Positions 29,141 to 37,356 of a DNA stretch of 37,356 bases are shown piece after piece; the stretch's first letter is position 1, and every line of letters starts with the position of its first letter. Source of the DNA: an uncultured Actinomycetes bacterium (GTDB lineage: Bacteria > Actinomycetota > Rubrobacteria > Rubrobacterales > Rubrobacteraceae); NCBI GenBank assembly GCA_937873125.1, contig CALMWA010000341.1, positions 1 through 37,356 of the forward strand, read 5' to 3'. The translations under genes and the position numbers were made by a program. The notes under the pieces are model-generated. The model did not search any database. It saw nothing but the letters and a program-made list of their open reading frames with translations, and was not told where the DNA came from.

Positions 29141-29208
29141 GAAGATGGATAATATACACCGCACACCACCCGACCGCCCATCCGGGCGGCGGAACCAGGA
29201 CTTTTGGA

Positions 29209-29226
29209 GCGCCGCCTAGGCGGCGC
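29209..29226 (-). terminator. Perfect 18-nt palindrome GCGCCGCCTAGGCGGCGC directly after the msrB stop
   Basis: Hairpin abuts the msrB stop; second hairpin CCGCCC-ATCC-GGGCGG at 29174-29189. No strong T-tract, so terminator function is tentative. Confidence 0.45.
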
Positions 29227-29643
29227 CTAGTCCGTTCGGGACTCGGGCTCGAAGCGCAGGGCGGCGGAGTTTATGCAGTAGCGAAGGCCCGTTGGGGCGG
29301 GGCCGTCATCGAAGACGTGGCCCTGATGAGCGCCGCAGGTGGCGCAGTGGACCTCCGTGCGGCGCATGAAGAGCACGCGGTCTTCCTCGGTCTCCACGTT
29401 GCTCTCGTCCACCGGCGCCCAGAAACTCGGCCAGCCGGTGCCGGAGTCGTACTTCGTGCCGGAGGCGAAGAGCGGCGTACCGCAGGCCACGCAGAGGTAT
29501 ACGCCCTCTTCCTTGTTGTCGTTGTACTCGCCGGTGAAGGGTCGTTCGGTGCCCTTCATCCGCGTCACGCGGTACTGCTCGGAGGTGAGCTGGTCCTGCC
29601 ACTCTTCTTCGGTCTTCTGGATCTTCTTCGGCGTATCAGTCAT
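29227..29643 (-). CDS. msrB: Peptide-methionine (R)-S-oxide reductase
   Basis: [35 protein letters not shown]...[37 protein letters not shown]. Confidence 0.97.
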   Translation of the reverse strand: MTDTPKKIQKTEEEWQDQLTSEQYRVTRMKGTERPFTGEYNDNKEEGVYLCVACGTPLFASGTKYDSGTGWPSFWAPVDESNVETEEDRVLFMRRTEVHCATCGAHQGHVFDDGPAPTGLRYCINSAALRFEPESRTD

Positions 29644-29729
29644 GCCAAGAATTCTAGCATGCCGCCTCTGGACCCAGAACCGCCGTTGCCCGGCTAGCAA
29701 GTCCGAAACTTATTGGCGGAGGAGCGGGA

Positions 29730-30089
29730 TCAAGTCCGTGGTCTGACGGCACAGCCGGAAGCCGCGTGCGAAGGTTGCTCGATGGCGAAGCTGAATATGA
29801 AGGCGCCCCTCACGTCTTCGCATCCCGCCGAAGGATCGGATGTTTCTACGTTCGTCGTATGAGAGGCTTCGACACGTTCCGGAGGGAATACGGTGCCCGC
29901 GGCGCCCACGGCCATAACCGCTACTACGGAGATGGCGGCGGCCATTGACGCCAGTTGAATTGCGGTGAACCCGCCCCCGCGCACGTGGCCAACAATCTCC
30001 GAGATCGCCACAAACCAGAGGGTGATAACCGTGAGGACGGCCAGGGACCAGAGAACGTACAGGAGAACTACGGTCGCGGAGGAGCCCAT
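29730..30089 (-). CDS. Hypothetical small membrane protein
   Basis: Two hydrophobic segments; no recognisable family; coding status uncertain. Confidence 0.45.
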   Translation of the reverse strand: MGSSATVVLLYVLWSLAVLTVITLWFVAISEIVGHVRGGGFTAIQLASMAAAISVVAVMAVGAAGTVFPPERVEASHTTNVETSDPSAGCEDVRGAFIFSFAIEQPSHAASGCAVRPRT

Positions 30090-30173
30090 GATCCGGTCAG
30101 CTTATCACCCCGGAGCTACAGCCGGTCTCCCGGCTACGGCTCGCAGCGAGACCTCATTATAGTCTGTCCCGGA

Positions 30174-30938
30174 TCACGCATTGTCCCCGGACACTTCCTT
30201 CGTAGCCTCATCCGTATCCTTCTTGGGGACGGCCTCCCGGTAGACTTCGTAAGCCATCTGAAGATGTTCTTTCATGTGCCGTCGGGCCAGCGCCTCATCC
30301 TGGTCCAGGATCGCCTCATAGATCAGGCGGTGCTGATCCTGCGAGACTTGCTTCGCTTCCGGCAGGACATAGCGTTCGGCCAGCGCTTTGATCGTCGTGT
30401 GTATGGAGAGCATGAACAGGCTCAGAAGCCGGTTCCTGGAAGCCTCTGCAATGGTCGTGTGAAAGGTTATGTCCGGGAAGTAAGCGTGAAAGTCTCTATA
30501 CTCATCGCTCTCGATGATGCCCCGCAGCACCGCGAGATCCTGCTCCGTGCGCTTTAGAGCGGCCATCCCCGCCAGCGGAACCTCTATGGCCCCCCGCGCC
30601 GTCCACAACTCCTCCAGCGTAAGCTCTTGCACGTCGAGCAGCAGGGATATGGAATCCATCAGGTAATCCGCCACCCCCGCGCCGTCGAGAGGCTTGACGA
30701 ACGTCCCCCCCGTCGGCCCCGTCGAACTCTCCAGGACGTTCAACGCCTCTAGAACCTTGAGCGCCTCCCGTACCGTCGGCCGGCTGACCCCGAGGCTACG
30801 GGCCAGATCCACCTCCGGCGGTAACCGGTCACCCGGATGCAACTTGCCCGAGGATATCGCCTCGCGAATGTGCGTGATTATCTGTTCGTAGGTCTTCCGA
30901 GGTTTCCGCGCCCCGTCCGAAACCGATCCCTTCGCCAT
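30174..30938 (-). CDS. GntR-family regulator, FadR/FCD subfamily
   Basis: TYEQIITHIREAISSGKLHPGDRLPPEVDLARSLGVSRPTVREALKVLEALNVLESSTGPTGGTFV plus all-helical FCD domain; ATG at 30938 with GGAGGAG SD. Confidence 0.93.
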   Translation of the reverse strand: MAKGSVSDGARKPRKTYEQIITHIREAISSGKLHPGDRLPPEVDLARSLGVSRPTVREALKVLEALNVLESSTGPTGGTFVKPLDGAGVADYLMDSISLLLDVQELTLEELWTARGAIEVPLAGMAALKRTEQDLAVLRGIIESDEYRDFHAYFPDITFHTTIAEASRNRLLSLFMLSIHTTIKALAERYVLPEAKQVSQDQHRLIYEAILDQDEALARRHMKEHLQMAYEVYREAVPKKDTDEATKEVSGDNA

Positions 30939-31009
30939 TGCCGCAACTCCTCCGGGTGATCGAAACACCGATCTACTCACTACATCTATTCTAAAGTACC
31001 GTCCACCCT

Positions 31010-31044
31010 ATTTGTTTGACAAATTTCTACCAGTTGGATATCTT
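31010..31044 (+). promoter_or_regulatory. Promoter (TTGACA-N17-TATCTT) overlapped by FadR-type operator ATTTGT-TTG-ACAAAT
   Basis: Operator 31010-31024 is a perfect palindrome and fits the FadR-subfamily consensus TNGTNNNACNA; -35 at 31016-31021, -10 at 31039-31044. Confidence 0.75.
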
Positions 31045-31143
31045 GCCACTTGAGAGCCATCCGAGGTTGAGGAGAGGCCTCCGGGAGTGGTTCGTTTGGG
31101 TGCTGAACGGGTGGCCGCAAAGGCTTGGGAAAGGAGCATACGG

Positions 31144-32514
31144 ATGGATACGCCGAGCAACCAACAGAGAGGCAACACGGGGGTAGACACCTCACCGATC
31201 ACTACCAGGACGTTAGTGTACTCATCGGTGGTTTGTTTTCTGGCGTGGGTCTTCTCCGTCTACGACTACACATTGTTCGGAGCGCTGCTCCCGGTCATCT
31301 CCGATGAATTTGGTTGGTCGACCTCTTTCGCCACCTTCATCGTGACGCTCATAGCTATAGGGACCATCTTCGTGGCCCTCCTGGTCGGACCGATGCTCGA
31401 CTACCTGGGCCGGAAACCGTCGCTGGTCATCGCCACCGTCGGCGCGGCCATAAGCTCCGGCCTCACGGCGCTGTCTCCTTCGGCGCTCGCTGGAGCTTAT
31501 ATGACGGTCGTGCGAACCTTCTCCGGTCTCGGTTACTCCGAGCAGGCGGTGAACGCGACCTACCTCAATGAGATGTACGGCAACCATCCCCGCCGCGGGT
31601 TCATCTACAGTCTCGTGCAGGGCGGCTGGCCGATCGGGGTGCTCCTCGGGGCGGCGCTGTCGGCGGTGCTGCTGCCGGCCGTCGGCTGGCGAGGCACTTT
31701 CCTGATCGCCACGTTCCCGGCGATCGTGATCGCCGTCCTCGCCATCAAGCTCCGGGAGTCTCCGAAGTTCCAGGCCATGAAGCACGTCCGCAAGCTGGAG
31801 AAGTCCGGGCGGCACGAGGAGGCCGTGGAGTTCGGCCGTCAGTACGACATAGACGTCCACCACACGGAAGAGTCGACCTTCAAGCAGCTCTTCGAGCCCG
31901 ACATCAGGAAGCACACGATCTTCATCAGCCTGGCCATGCTCATGAACTGGATCGGCATCCAGGTATTCGCCGTCCTCGGGACCACCGTGCTCACGGAGGG
32001 CAAAGGCGTGGAGTTCTCCAGTTCGCTGGTCATACTCATAATCTCCAACGCAGCCGCCTACATTGGCTACCTGTGCCACGGTTTCGTGGGAGACCGCATC
32101 GGACGGCGCCTGACCATCGCCGGTGGCTGGATCATATCCGGTCTCGCCTACACGCTGATGTTGTTCGGACCGGACTCGTCCGGCTTCGTGCTGACGATGT
32201 ATACGGTTGGGCTCTTCTTCGTCATCGGCCCCTACGCGGCGCTGCTGTTCTTCATGGGCGAGTCGTTCCCGACCCGTGTGCGCGGTACGGGCTCCTCGTT
32301 CGTCAACGCCATGGGACCGGCGGGCGCGATCGTCGGGTCGGCCCTGTTCAGCCTGTTTACCGGACTGGGACTGGCCGTAACGACAACCGCCTTTCTCTCC
32401 GGCGGAATCGCTATATTCGTATCCGGGGTCCTCATGCTGGGCACCCGCGACGTGAAGGACCCGCACCAGTCCGAGGTGGTGACGGCCGAATCGACGGCCA
32501 GCCGGGTGAGATAG
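31144..32514 (+). CDS. MFS transporter (metabolite:H+ symporter type)
   Basis: SD AAAGGAG before ATG 31144; VFSVYDYTLFGALLPVISDEFGWSTSFATFIVTLIAIGTIFVALLVGPMLDYLGRKPSLVIATVGAAISSGLTAL... Confidence 0.92.
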   Translation: MDTPSNQQRGNTGVDTSPITTRTLVYSSVVCFLAWVFSVYDYTLFGALLPVISDEFGWSTSFATFIVTLIAIGTIFVALLVGPMLDYLGRKPSLVIATVGAAISSGLTALSPSALAGAYMTVVRTFSGLGYSEQAVNATYLNEMYGNHPRRGFIYSLVQGGWPIGVLLGAALSAVLLPAVGWRGTFLIATFPAIVIAVLAIKLRESPKFQAMKHVRKLEKSGRHEEAVEFGRQYDIDVHHTEESTFKQLFEPDIRKHTIFISLAMLMNWIGIQVFAVLGTTVLTEGKGVEFSSSLVILIISNAAAYIGYLCHGFVGDRIGRRLTIAGGWIISGLAYTLMLFGPDSSGFVLTMYTVGLFFVIGPYAALLFFMGESFPTRVRGTGSSFVNAMGPAGAIVGSALFSLFTGLGLAVTTTAFLSGGIAIFVSGVLMLGTRDVKDPHQSEVVTAESTASRVR

Positions 32515-32603
32515 TGGGAGTCTGACGGTAGTACGGATGCAACGAGAGCGGGGCGGGCCGATCATGGTTCGCCCCGTGTTTCGTATGAACGGAGGGAGTG
32601 GAA

Positions 32604-33350
32604 ATGAGTTCTGAGCTTTCGCGGGTCGCTCTCGTCACCGGAGCGGGCAACGGTATCGGCCGGGCCATCGCCGAGAAACTGGCGAAGAACGGAGATCGCG
32701 TCGTGGTCAACGATCTGCGCGGTGAGGCCGCGCAGGAGGTAGTCGACCGGATAGAAGAGTCCGGCGGCCAGGCCACCGCCGCTCCGGGCGACGTCTCGGA
32801 CGCCGAGTCCGTAGAGAAGATCGTAGCGACAGCCCGCGAGGTGTACGGCGCACCCGAGGTGCTGGTGAACAATGCCGGTTTCTTGCAGCAGAAGTTGTTC
32901 GTGGACCTTACCGCAGAGGATTTCGACCGGATGATCGCCGTCCACCTGCGCGGTACCTTCTTATGCACGAGCGTCGTGCTGCCGGAGATGCTCTCGGTGG
33001 GACGCGGCGTCATCGTCAACATCGCCTCGCAGCTCGGCCAGATTGGGGGGATCGAACTCAGCCACTACAGCGCCGCCAAGGCCGGTATTATCGGCCTGAC
33101 GAAGTCCCTGGCACGCGAGATCTCGGACAAGGGCGTGCGGGTCAACGCGGTGGCGCCCGGCCCCATCAACACGGAGTTGGTCCTCGGGCTCTCCGAAGAG
33201 TGGCGCAACAACAAGGCCGCCGAGCTTCCCCTGGGACGCTTCGGAGAGCCGCACGAGGTCGCGGAGACGGTCGCCTTTCTTGCCTCCGACAGGGCAGCCC
33301 TCTACGTCGGCCAGACGCTCGGCCCAAACTCGGGCGACGTGATGCTGTAA
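32604..33350 (+). CDS. SDR-family oxidoreductase
   Basis: LSRVALVTGAGNGIGRAIAEKLAKNGDRVVVNDLRGEAAQEVVDRIE...HYSAAKAGIIGLTKSLAREIS; GGAGGGA SD. Confidence 0.93.
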   Translation: MSSELSRVALVTGAGNGIGRAIAEKLAKNGDRVVVNDLRGEAAQEVVDRIEESGGQATAAPGDVSDAESVEKIVATAREVYGAPEVLVNNAGFLQQKLFVDLTAEDFDRMIAVHLRGTFLCTSVVLPEMLSVGRGVIVNIASQLGQIGGIELSHYSAAKAGIIGLTKSLAREISDKGVRVNAVAPGPINTELVLGLSEEWRNNKAAELPLGRFGEPHEVAETVAFLASDRAALYVGQTLGPNSGDVML

Positions 33351-33390
33351 AGAGGCCTGAACCAACATCGTACAAGGGAGAACAACTCGA

Positions 33391-34158
33391 ATGGACAACC
33401 AACACAAACCGACCGTCCTGATCACCGGCGCCGGTATCGGTATCGGCGCCGCCACGGCTCGAACGTTCGCCGCCGCAGGCTACCGCGTCATCGTAACGGA
33501 CGTGCTCGACGAAGAGGGCCAATCAGTCGCAAGCGGCATAGAATCCCAAGGCGGTGAGGCCGAGTATCACCACCTGGACGTCACGAGCACCGAGCAGTCC
33601 GAGTCCGTGGTGTCGGACGTCCAGGAGCGGTACGGCCCGCTCGACGCCGTCGTCGCCAACGCCGGGATCGCCCACAAGGTTCCCCTCGCGCAGCTCACCG
33701 ACGAGAAGTGGGACCAGACGCACGAAATAGACCTCAAAGGCGTTATGCGAGTGTGCCGGGCGGCGGCTCCGGCCATGAGAGAGGCCGGCAGGGGCAGCAT
33801 GATCGCGGTCTCTTCCATCATGGGCATCGCCTACGGGTGGGACGAACACGTCCAGTACTCGGCGGCGAAGGCGGGCATCGTCGGCCTCGTTCGCGGCCTC
33901 GCCGTGGAGCTGGCGCGTGATGGCATCAAGGTCAACGGGATCGCTCCCGGCTACATAAGGACCGCGCAGGCTCTCTCGGAGGAGCATTCACTCGGACCCG
34001 CGGGGCTGGAGCAGGCCGCTGAATTCATACCGATGGGCCGGGTGGGAGAGCCCGAGGACATTGCGGACGTGATCTTGTTCCTCGCCTCCGACGCCGCCCG
34101 ATACCTGACCGGACAGGTCGTAGTCGTGGATGGTGGGCTGCTTGTGGGCCGTTACTAG
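33391..34158 (+). CDS. SDR-family oxidoreductase
   Basis: KPTVLITGAGIGIGAATARTFAAAGYRVIVTDVLDEEGQ...YSAAKAGIVGLVRGLAVELARDGIKVNGIAPGYI. Confidence 0.93.
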   Translation: MDNQHKPTVLITGAGIGIGAATARTFAAAGYRVIVTDVLDEEGQSVASGIESQGGEAEYHHLDVTSTEQSESVVSDVQERYGPLDAVVANAGIAHKVPLAQLTDEKWDQTHEIDLKGVMRVCRAAAPAMREAGRGSMIAVSSIMGIAYGWDEHVQYSAAKAGIVGLVRGLAVELARDGIKVNGIAPGYIRTAQALSEEHSLGPAGLEQAAEFIPMGRVGEPEDIADVILFLASDAARYLTGQVVVVDGGLLVGRY

Positions 34159-34164
34159 GAGGGA

Positions 34165-34902
34165 TCAGCGCCTCGTCCTTAGGACGTGAGCGCGCATGGG
34201 CTGCTCCAGGGTCATTCGACCGTCTGCGGTAGCTTGTGCGTAGCGCCGGAAGGCTGCCTCGATTTCGGAGCGGCGCTCCTCGACTACCGAAGCGCGCGCA
34301 GGATCAACGGCAGCGATGCGAGCCAGGAACTGGTCCAGATCGGTGAAATGCTCGCGTCGGAGATAGTCGGTGCGCGAGAGTTGCTCGAACGTTTCGTCCT
34401 TAACCATCTCGTCGATGATCTCCTGCGCCGCGGCGCGAATATCCGTCTCGTCCTCCACTATCCGCAACACGGAGAAGAACGAGCCGTTGGCGAGAGGCTC
34501 TACGACAATGATAGATCCCGCGGGATTTATGACGCGCGCTGCCTCTCGCAGAGCCCGAGGCATGGCGAGCTTTGGAACATGGTGGAGGGAGTTGAGGAAG
34601 ACCGCGCCGTCGAAGGAGTGGTTCGCGAACGGCATCGCTTCCGCGCCGGCATTATGAAACGTGCCCGAAGGAACGGCCCGTCGCGCGGCTTCCAAAGCCT
34701 CGCCGTTTGGATCGACTCCGGTAACGCGCGCTCCCTGATCCATCAACGAACGCGCAAGAGTCCCATTGCCGCAGCCAATATCCAGGATCTCCTTTCCAGC
34801 AAGCGATACGAACGCCGTCTTTATGATGGACATGGCATCGGCTTTTGGCAGTGCCTCGTCCTCTCCGTCGGTCCGTTTCACGAAGGCCCCTTCACACGGC
34901 AC
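34165..34902 (-). CDS. Class I SAM-dependent methyltransferase
   Basis: LAGKEILDIGCGNGTLARSLMDQGARVTGVDPNGEALEAARRAVPSGTFHNAGAEAMPFANHSFDGAVFLNSLHHV. Confidence 0.92.
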   Translation of the reverse strand: MPCEGAFVKRTDGEDEALPKADAMSIIKTAFVSLAGKEILDIGCGNGTLARSLMDQGARVTGVDPNGEALEAARRAVPSGTFHNAGAEAMPFANHSFDGAVFLNSLHHVPKLAMPRALREAARVINPAGSIIVVEPLANGSFFSVLRIVEDETDIRAAAQEIIDEMVKDETFEQLSRTDYLRREHFTDLDQFLARIAAVDPARASVVEERRSEIEAAFRRYAQATADGRMTLEQPMRAHVLRTRR

Positions 34903-34945
34903 TTACCCATCTTCCGCCCTTGTGCGCTCTGCATGGCTGGACTAT

Positions 34946-35599
34946 CTATGTCGCCGCACCGGCCTTCCCCTTGACGTTTTCCAGGTAAGACAACGTGTCC
35001 TCCACGGACACAACGTCGGCGTACTTGGCCTGTATGTCGATCAGGTTGGCCTCGTGCGGGCCTTGAGCACGGTCGCCGACGCACTCGCGTGGCACCAGCG
35101 TCGGGTAGCCGTACTGGATCAGGTCTATGGCTGTTGCGCGGATGCAGCCGCTCGTCGTCGCGCCACAGAGGATGACAGTATCCACTCCCTGCGAGACGAG
35201 GATCGAAGGCAAGTTCGTACCGAAGAAGGCCGAGGCGCCTTTCTTGAGGATCACCGTCTCGTCTTCCCGGCGTTTTAGGCGTGGGTCTATCTCGACCCAT
35301 TTACCCCCGATCTGTAACTCCGCCAAAGCGGGGGCCTTCTGGAGCCAGAGGGAGCCGTCCTTGAGGTTGGACTCGAAGCCGATGGTGGTAAAGATAACCG
35401 GAACCTCACCAGCGCGGGCGGTGAAGAGGACGCGCTCAGTCGCCTCGACGACCGCGCTCAGGTCCGCTCCCATCACGCACTCCGGGTCCGTGAAGCCACG
35501 GCTCAGATCCACGACCAGTACGGCCGGCCGTATGCCGGGCGTTACGCTCTGCCCCAGACGGGCGCGCTCGTAGATCTCGCGGGTCGTTTCGTCGCTCAC
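34946..35599 (-). CDS. Isochorismatase-like cysteine hydrolase (N-carbamoylsarcosine/maleamate amidohydrolase type)
   Basis: IRPAVLVVDLSRGFTDPECVMGADL...VILKKGASAFFGTNLPSILVSQGVDTVILCGATTSGCIRATAIDLIQYGYPTLVPRECVGDRA. Confidence 0.88.
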   Translation of the reverse strand: MSDETTREIYERARLGQSVTPGIRPAVLVVDLSRGFTDPECVMGADLSAVVEATERVLFTARAGEVPVIFTTIGFESNLKDGSLWLQKAPALAELQIGGKWVEIDPRLKRREDETVILKKGASAFFGTNLPSILVSQGVDTVILCGATTSGCIRATAIDLIQYGYPTLVPRECVGDRAQGPHEANLIDIQAKYADVVSVEDTLSYLENVKGKAGAAT

Positions 35600-35615
35600 G
35601 TCGCTACGCTCCTCT

Positions 35616-35880
35616 CTACCCCTCATCATCGCTGAGTGTCCGTATGGCGTTCAAGATGACCTCCGCCCCGAGGGCCGCGTCCGCCGGGTCGGCGTCCTCT
35701 TCGGGCGAGTGGCTTATACCGTCCTTGCAGGGGACGAAGACCATCGCACTCGGGACGCGGTCGGCGATACTCATGGTGTCGTGGGCCGCGCCCGAGTGCA
35801 TCGCCATGTACGGCTCCCCGCTAGCCTTAGCAGCGGCCTCCAGAGCGTCCACGACGTGCTCGTCGACGGCGGTCACGCGG
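35616..35880 (-). pseudogene. C-terminal fragment of M20-family amidase/hydantoinase/carbamoylase
   Basis: AVDEHVVDALEAAAKASGEPYMAMHSGAAHDTMSIADRVPSAMVFVPCKDGISHSPEEDADPADAALGAEVILNAIRTL; catalytic N-terminal part absent upstream. Confidence 0.8.
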
Positions 35881-36345
35881 CCTCCCGGGCGATGAGGATG
35901 CTCGCGAGGCGCTGGCGGTGCGCGGCCGGCGTGCCGTAGAGCGAACGGTCGAGGGTGATGCGGCGCAGGAAGAGGTGGAGGTCGTGCTCGAAGGTCACGC
36001 CGATGCCGCCGTGCAGCTGCACGCAGTCGTGCGCGAGCACGGCGCCGTACTCCCCCGTGTAGGCCTTCGCGGCGCTGGTGCGCTCCGGGGCGTCGGGCGC
36101 CCCGGCGGCGACGGCGTCGGCCGCGGCGTCGCTCACGGCGTGACTGGCCTCCACCCACATCTTCATGTCGGCGAAGCGGTGCTTGAGCGCCTGGTACGAC
36201 GCCAGCGGGCGACCGAACGAGTACCGCTCGAGCGCCCACTCGACGGTCATGTCGAAGGCCGACTGCATCGCGCCCGTGGTCTCGGCGCTCGCCAGCACGA
36301 GCGCGAGCTGGAGCTGGTGCCGGTGCAGCCCGTGCGCCCAACGGC
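35873..36345 (-). pseudogene. C-terminal part of an acyl-CoA dehydrogenase, 5' end missing at a junction
   Basis: QLQLALVLASAETTGAMQSAFDMTVEWALERYSFGRPLASYQALKHRFADMKMWVEASHAVSDAAA...CVQLHGGIGVTFEHDLHLFLRRITLDRSLYGTPAAHRQRLA. Confidence 0.82.
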
Positions 36346-36555
36346 GCCCGACGCGGCCAGCGCAACCTTGTCACTAAACCAGTAGCTCGAAAAGCTCATC
36401 GCGATCGAAATCGCCAGGGCTAACGGGAAGATCCACAGCTCCCCAAAGTAATACGACGCAAACCAGCCCATCGCCGCAATCAGTCCGATGAAGAAGCTGA
36501 CGTAGAGCAGGGACTTAGCTCTGTTTCGTGAAACCTGGGTATAGAGCGTGGCCAT
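36345..36555 (-). pseudogene. htpX: N-terminal fragment of HtpX-like M48 membrane protease, 3' end missing at a junction
   Basis: MATLYTQVSRNRAKSLLYVSFFIGLIAAMGWFASYYFGELWIFPLALAISIAMSFSSYWFSDKVALAASGA then switches to acyl-CoA dehydrogenase sequence. Confidence 0.8.
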
Positions 36556-36570
36556 ACCGGCCCATTATAC

Positions 36571-36825
36571 CTAGCGTCCGGCACCGCGGGCGATGTCTCG
36601 CATGGCACGGGCAGCGCCATCGCCCAAGTGGCAATCGAGGGTCTCCCGAAGCCTCACACTCGGATCCGGCCCAAACTTACCCAGTGCTCGGCCAAGGGTA
36701 GTGGCCGCTTCAGCCCCGATTCGATCCACCGGGAACAATACTGGCTCCGGTTTTCCGGTCTCCCAATCTAGCACCGGCGCTTCGCCGGGCGGTAGTATCT
36801 CATGAGTTGGAACGTCGATAGCCAT
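36571..36825 (-). CDS. Hypothetical protein between lemA and htpX
   Basis: 84-aa ORF in the expected lemA-to-htpX direction; no recognised family. Confidence 0.4.
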   Translation of the reverse strand: MAIDVPTHEILPPGEAPVLDWETGKPEPVLFPVDRIGAEAATTLGRALGKFGPDPSVRLRETLDCHLGDGAARAMRDIARGAGR

Positions 36826-36851
36826 AGCAGCCTAGTATCGGCTGCGTTCGA

Positions 36852-37243
36852 CTAGAGATCAACCTTAACGGGCTCCTTCTCAGCCGCTTCATCGGCTTCG
36901 AAAAATTCGCGCTTCTGGAAATGCAGGATCGCGCTATTAATCACGTTAGTCGGGAAGGTTTCGATCTTCGTATTCAGATCACGCACGTTGGCGTTGTAGA
37001 ACCGCCGGGCGGCCATGATCTTGTTCTCGGTATCGGACAGCTCATCCTGCAGCTTCTGGTAGTTCTCGGTCGCCCGCAGATCCGGGTAATTCTCCGCGAC
37101 GGCAAAGACCGATTTCAGGGCATCGGTCAGCATGTTCTCGGCCTTGGCCTGCTGGGCCGGTCCTTCGGCTTTGATCGCGTTAGTCCGGGCCTTGGTGACC
37201 TTCTCGAACAGGTCGCGCTCATGTTTGGCGTAGCCTTTGACCG
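36852..37243 (-). pseudogene. lemA: LemA-family protein, 5' end replaced at a junction near 37243
   Basis: VKGYAKHERDLFEKVTKARTNAIKAEGPAQQAKAENMLTDALKSVFAVAENYPDLRATENYQKLQDELSDTENKIMAARRFYNANVRDLNTKIETFPTNVI; the usual LemA sequence upstream of VKGYAKHE is absent. Confidence 0.88.
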
Positions 37244-37356
37244 GCAAGGCAATTGGTACATCTGCGAGTACAAAGGACAACGAATCACGAAGGTAAACAC
37301 CACAGGAATGATCGTGCCTTTTGCAGGCAGGGAAGGCCATTCAGCAGAACCAGAAG

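Noticed and set aside
35873-35881. GTGA overlap between the acyl-CoA dehydrogenase stop and the M20 fragment as a genuine operon junction
   Set aside because: The M20 piece is only the C-terminal ~85 residues of a ~400-residue family, so it cannot be a complete translationally coupled gene.

Overview
High-GC actinobacterial chromosomal segment. Gene content and protein style suggest a Rubrobacter-like organism, but this is inference without a database search. Almost everything is on the minus strand. Backbone features are: cupin fragment, NERD protein, flavin reductase, PerR/Fur regulator, Mn catalase, ATP-type PEP carboxykinase, FAD oxidase, acyl-CoA dehydrogenase/SDR, a complete narK-narG-narH-narJ-narI operon, a nitric-oxide module (Rrf2/NsrR-like regulator, quinol-type NO reductase, a small Cys-rich membrane protein, divergent cupins), fumarase/tartrate-dehydratase alpha/beta, class II photolyase, an LTA-synthase-like sulfatase, MsrB, a GntR(FadR)-MFS-SDR-SDR locus, a methyltransferase and an isochorismatase-like hydrolase. 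The most informative signals are: (1) two matching 17-bp palindromes that bracket the Rrf2 gene and define a probable NO regulon including an uncharacterised Cys-rich protein and a cupin; (2) a FadR-type operator overlapping the -35 of a near-consensus promoter for the MFS-SDR-SDR operon; (3) four disrupted genes (qNOR frameshift, sulfatase with two in-frame stops and no indel, MaoC pseudogene, frameshifted duplicate of a small membrane protein); (4) a terminal ~1.5 kb that looks like a chain of unrelated truncated genes (M20, acyl-CoA dehydrogenase, htpX, lemA), probably an assembly chimera. I found no CRISPR array, tRNA, rRNA or transposase. I do not see a clearly unprecedented system; the NO module is the best candidate.
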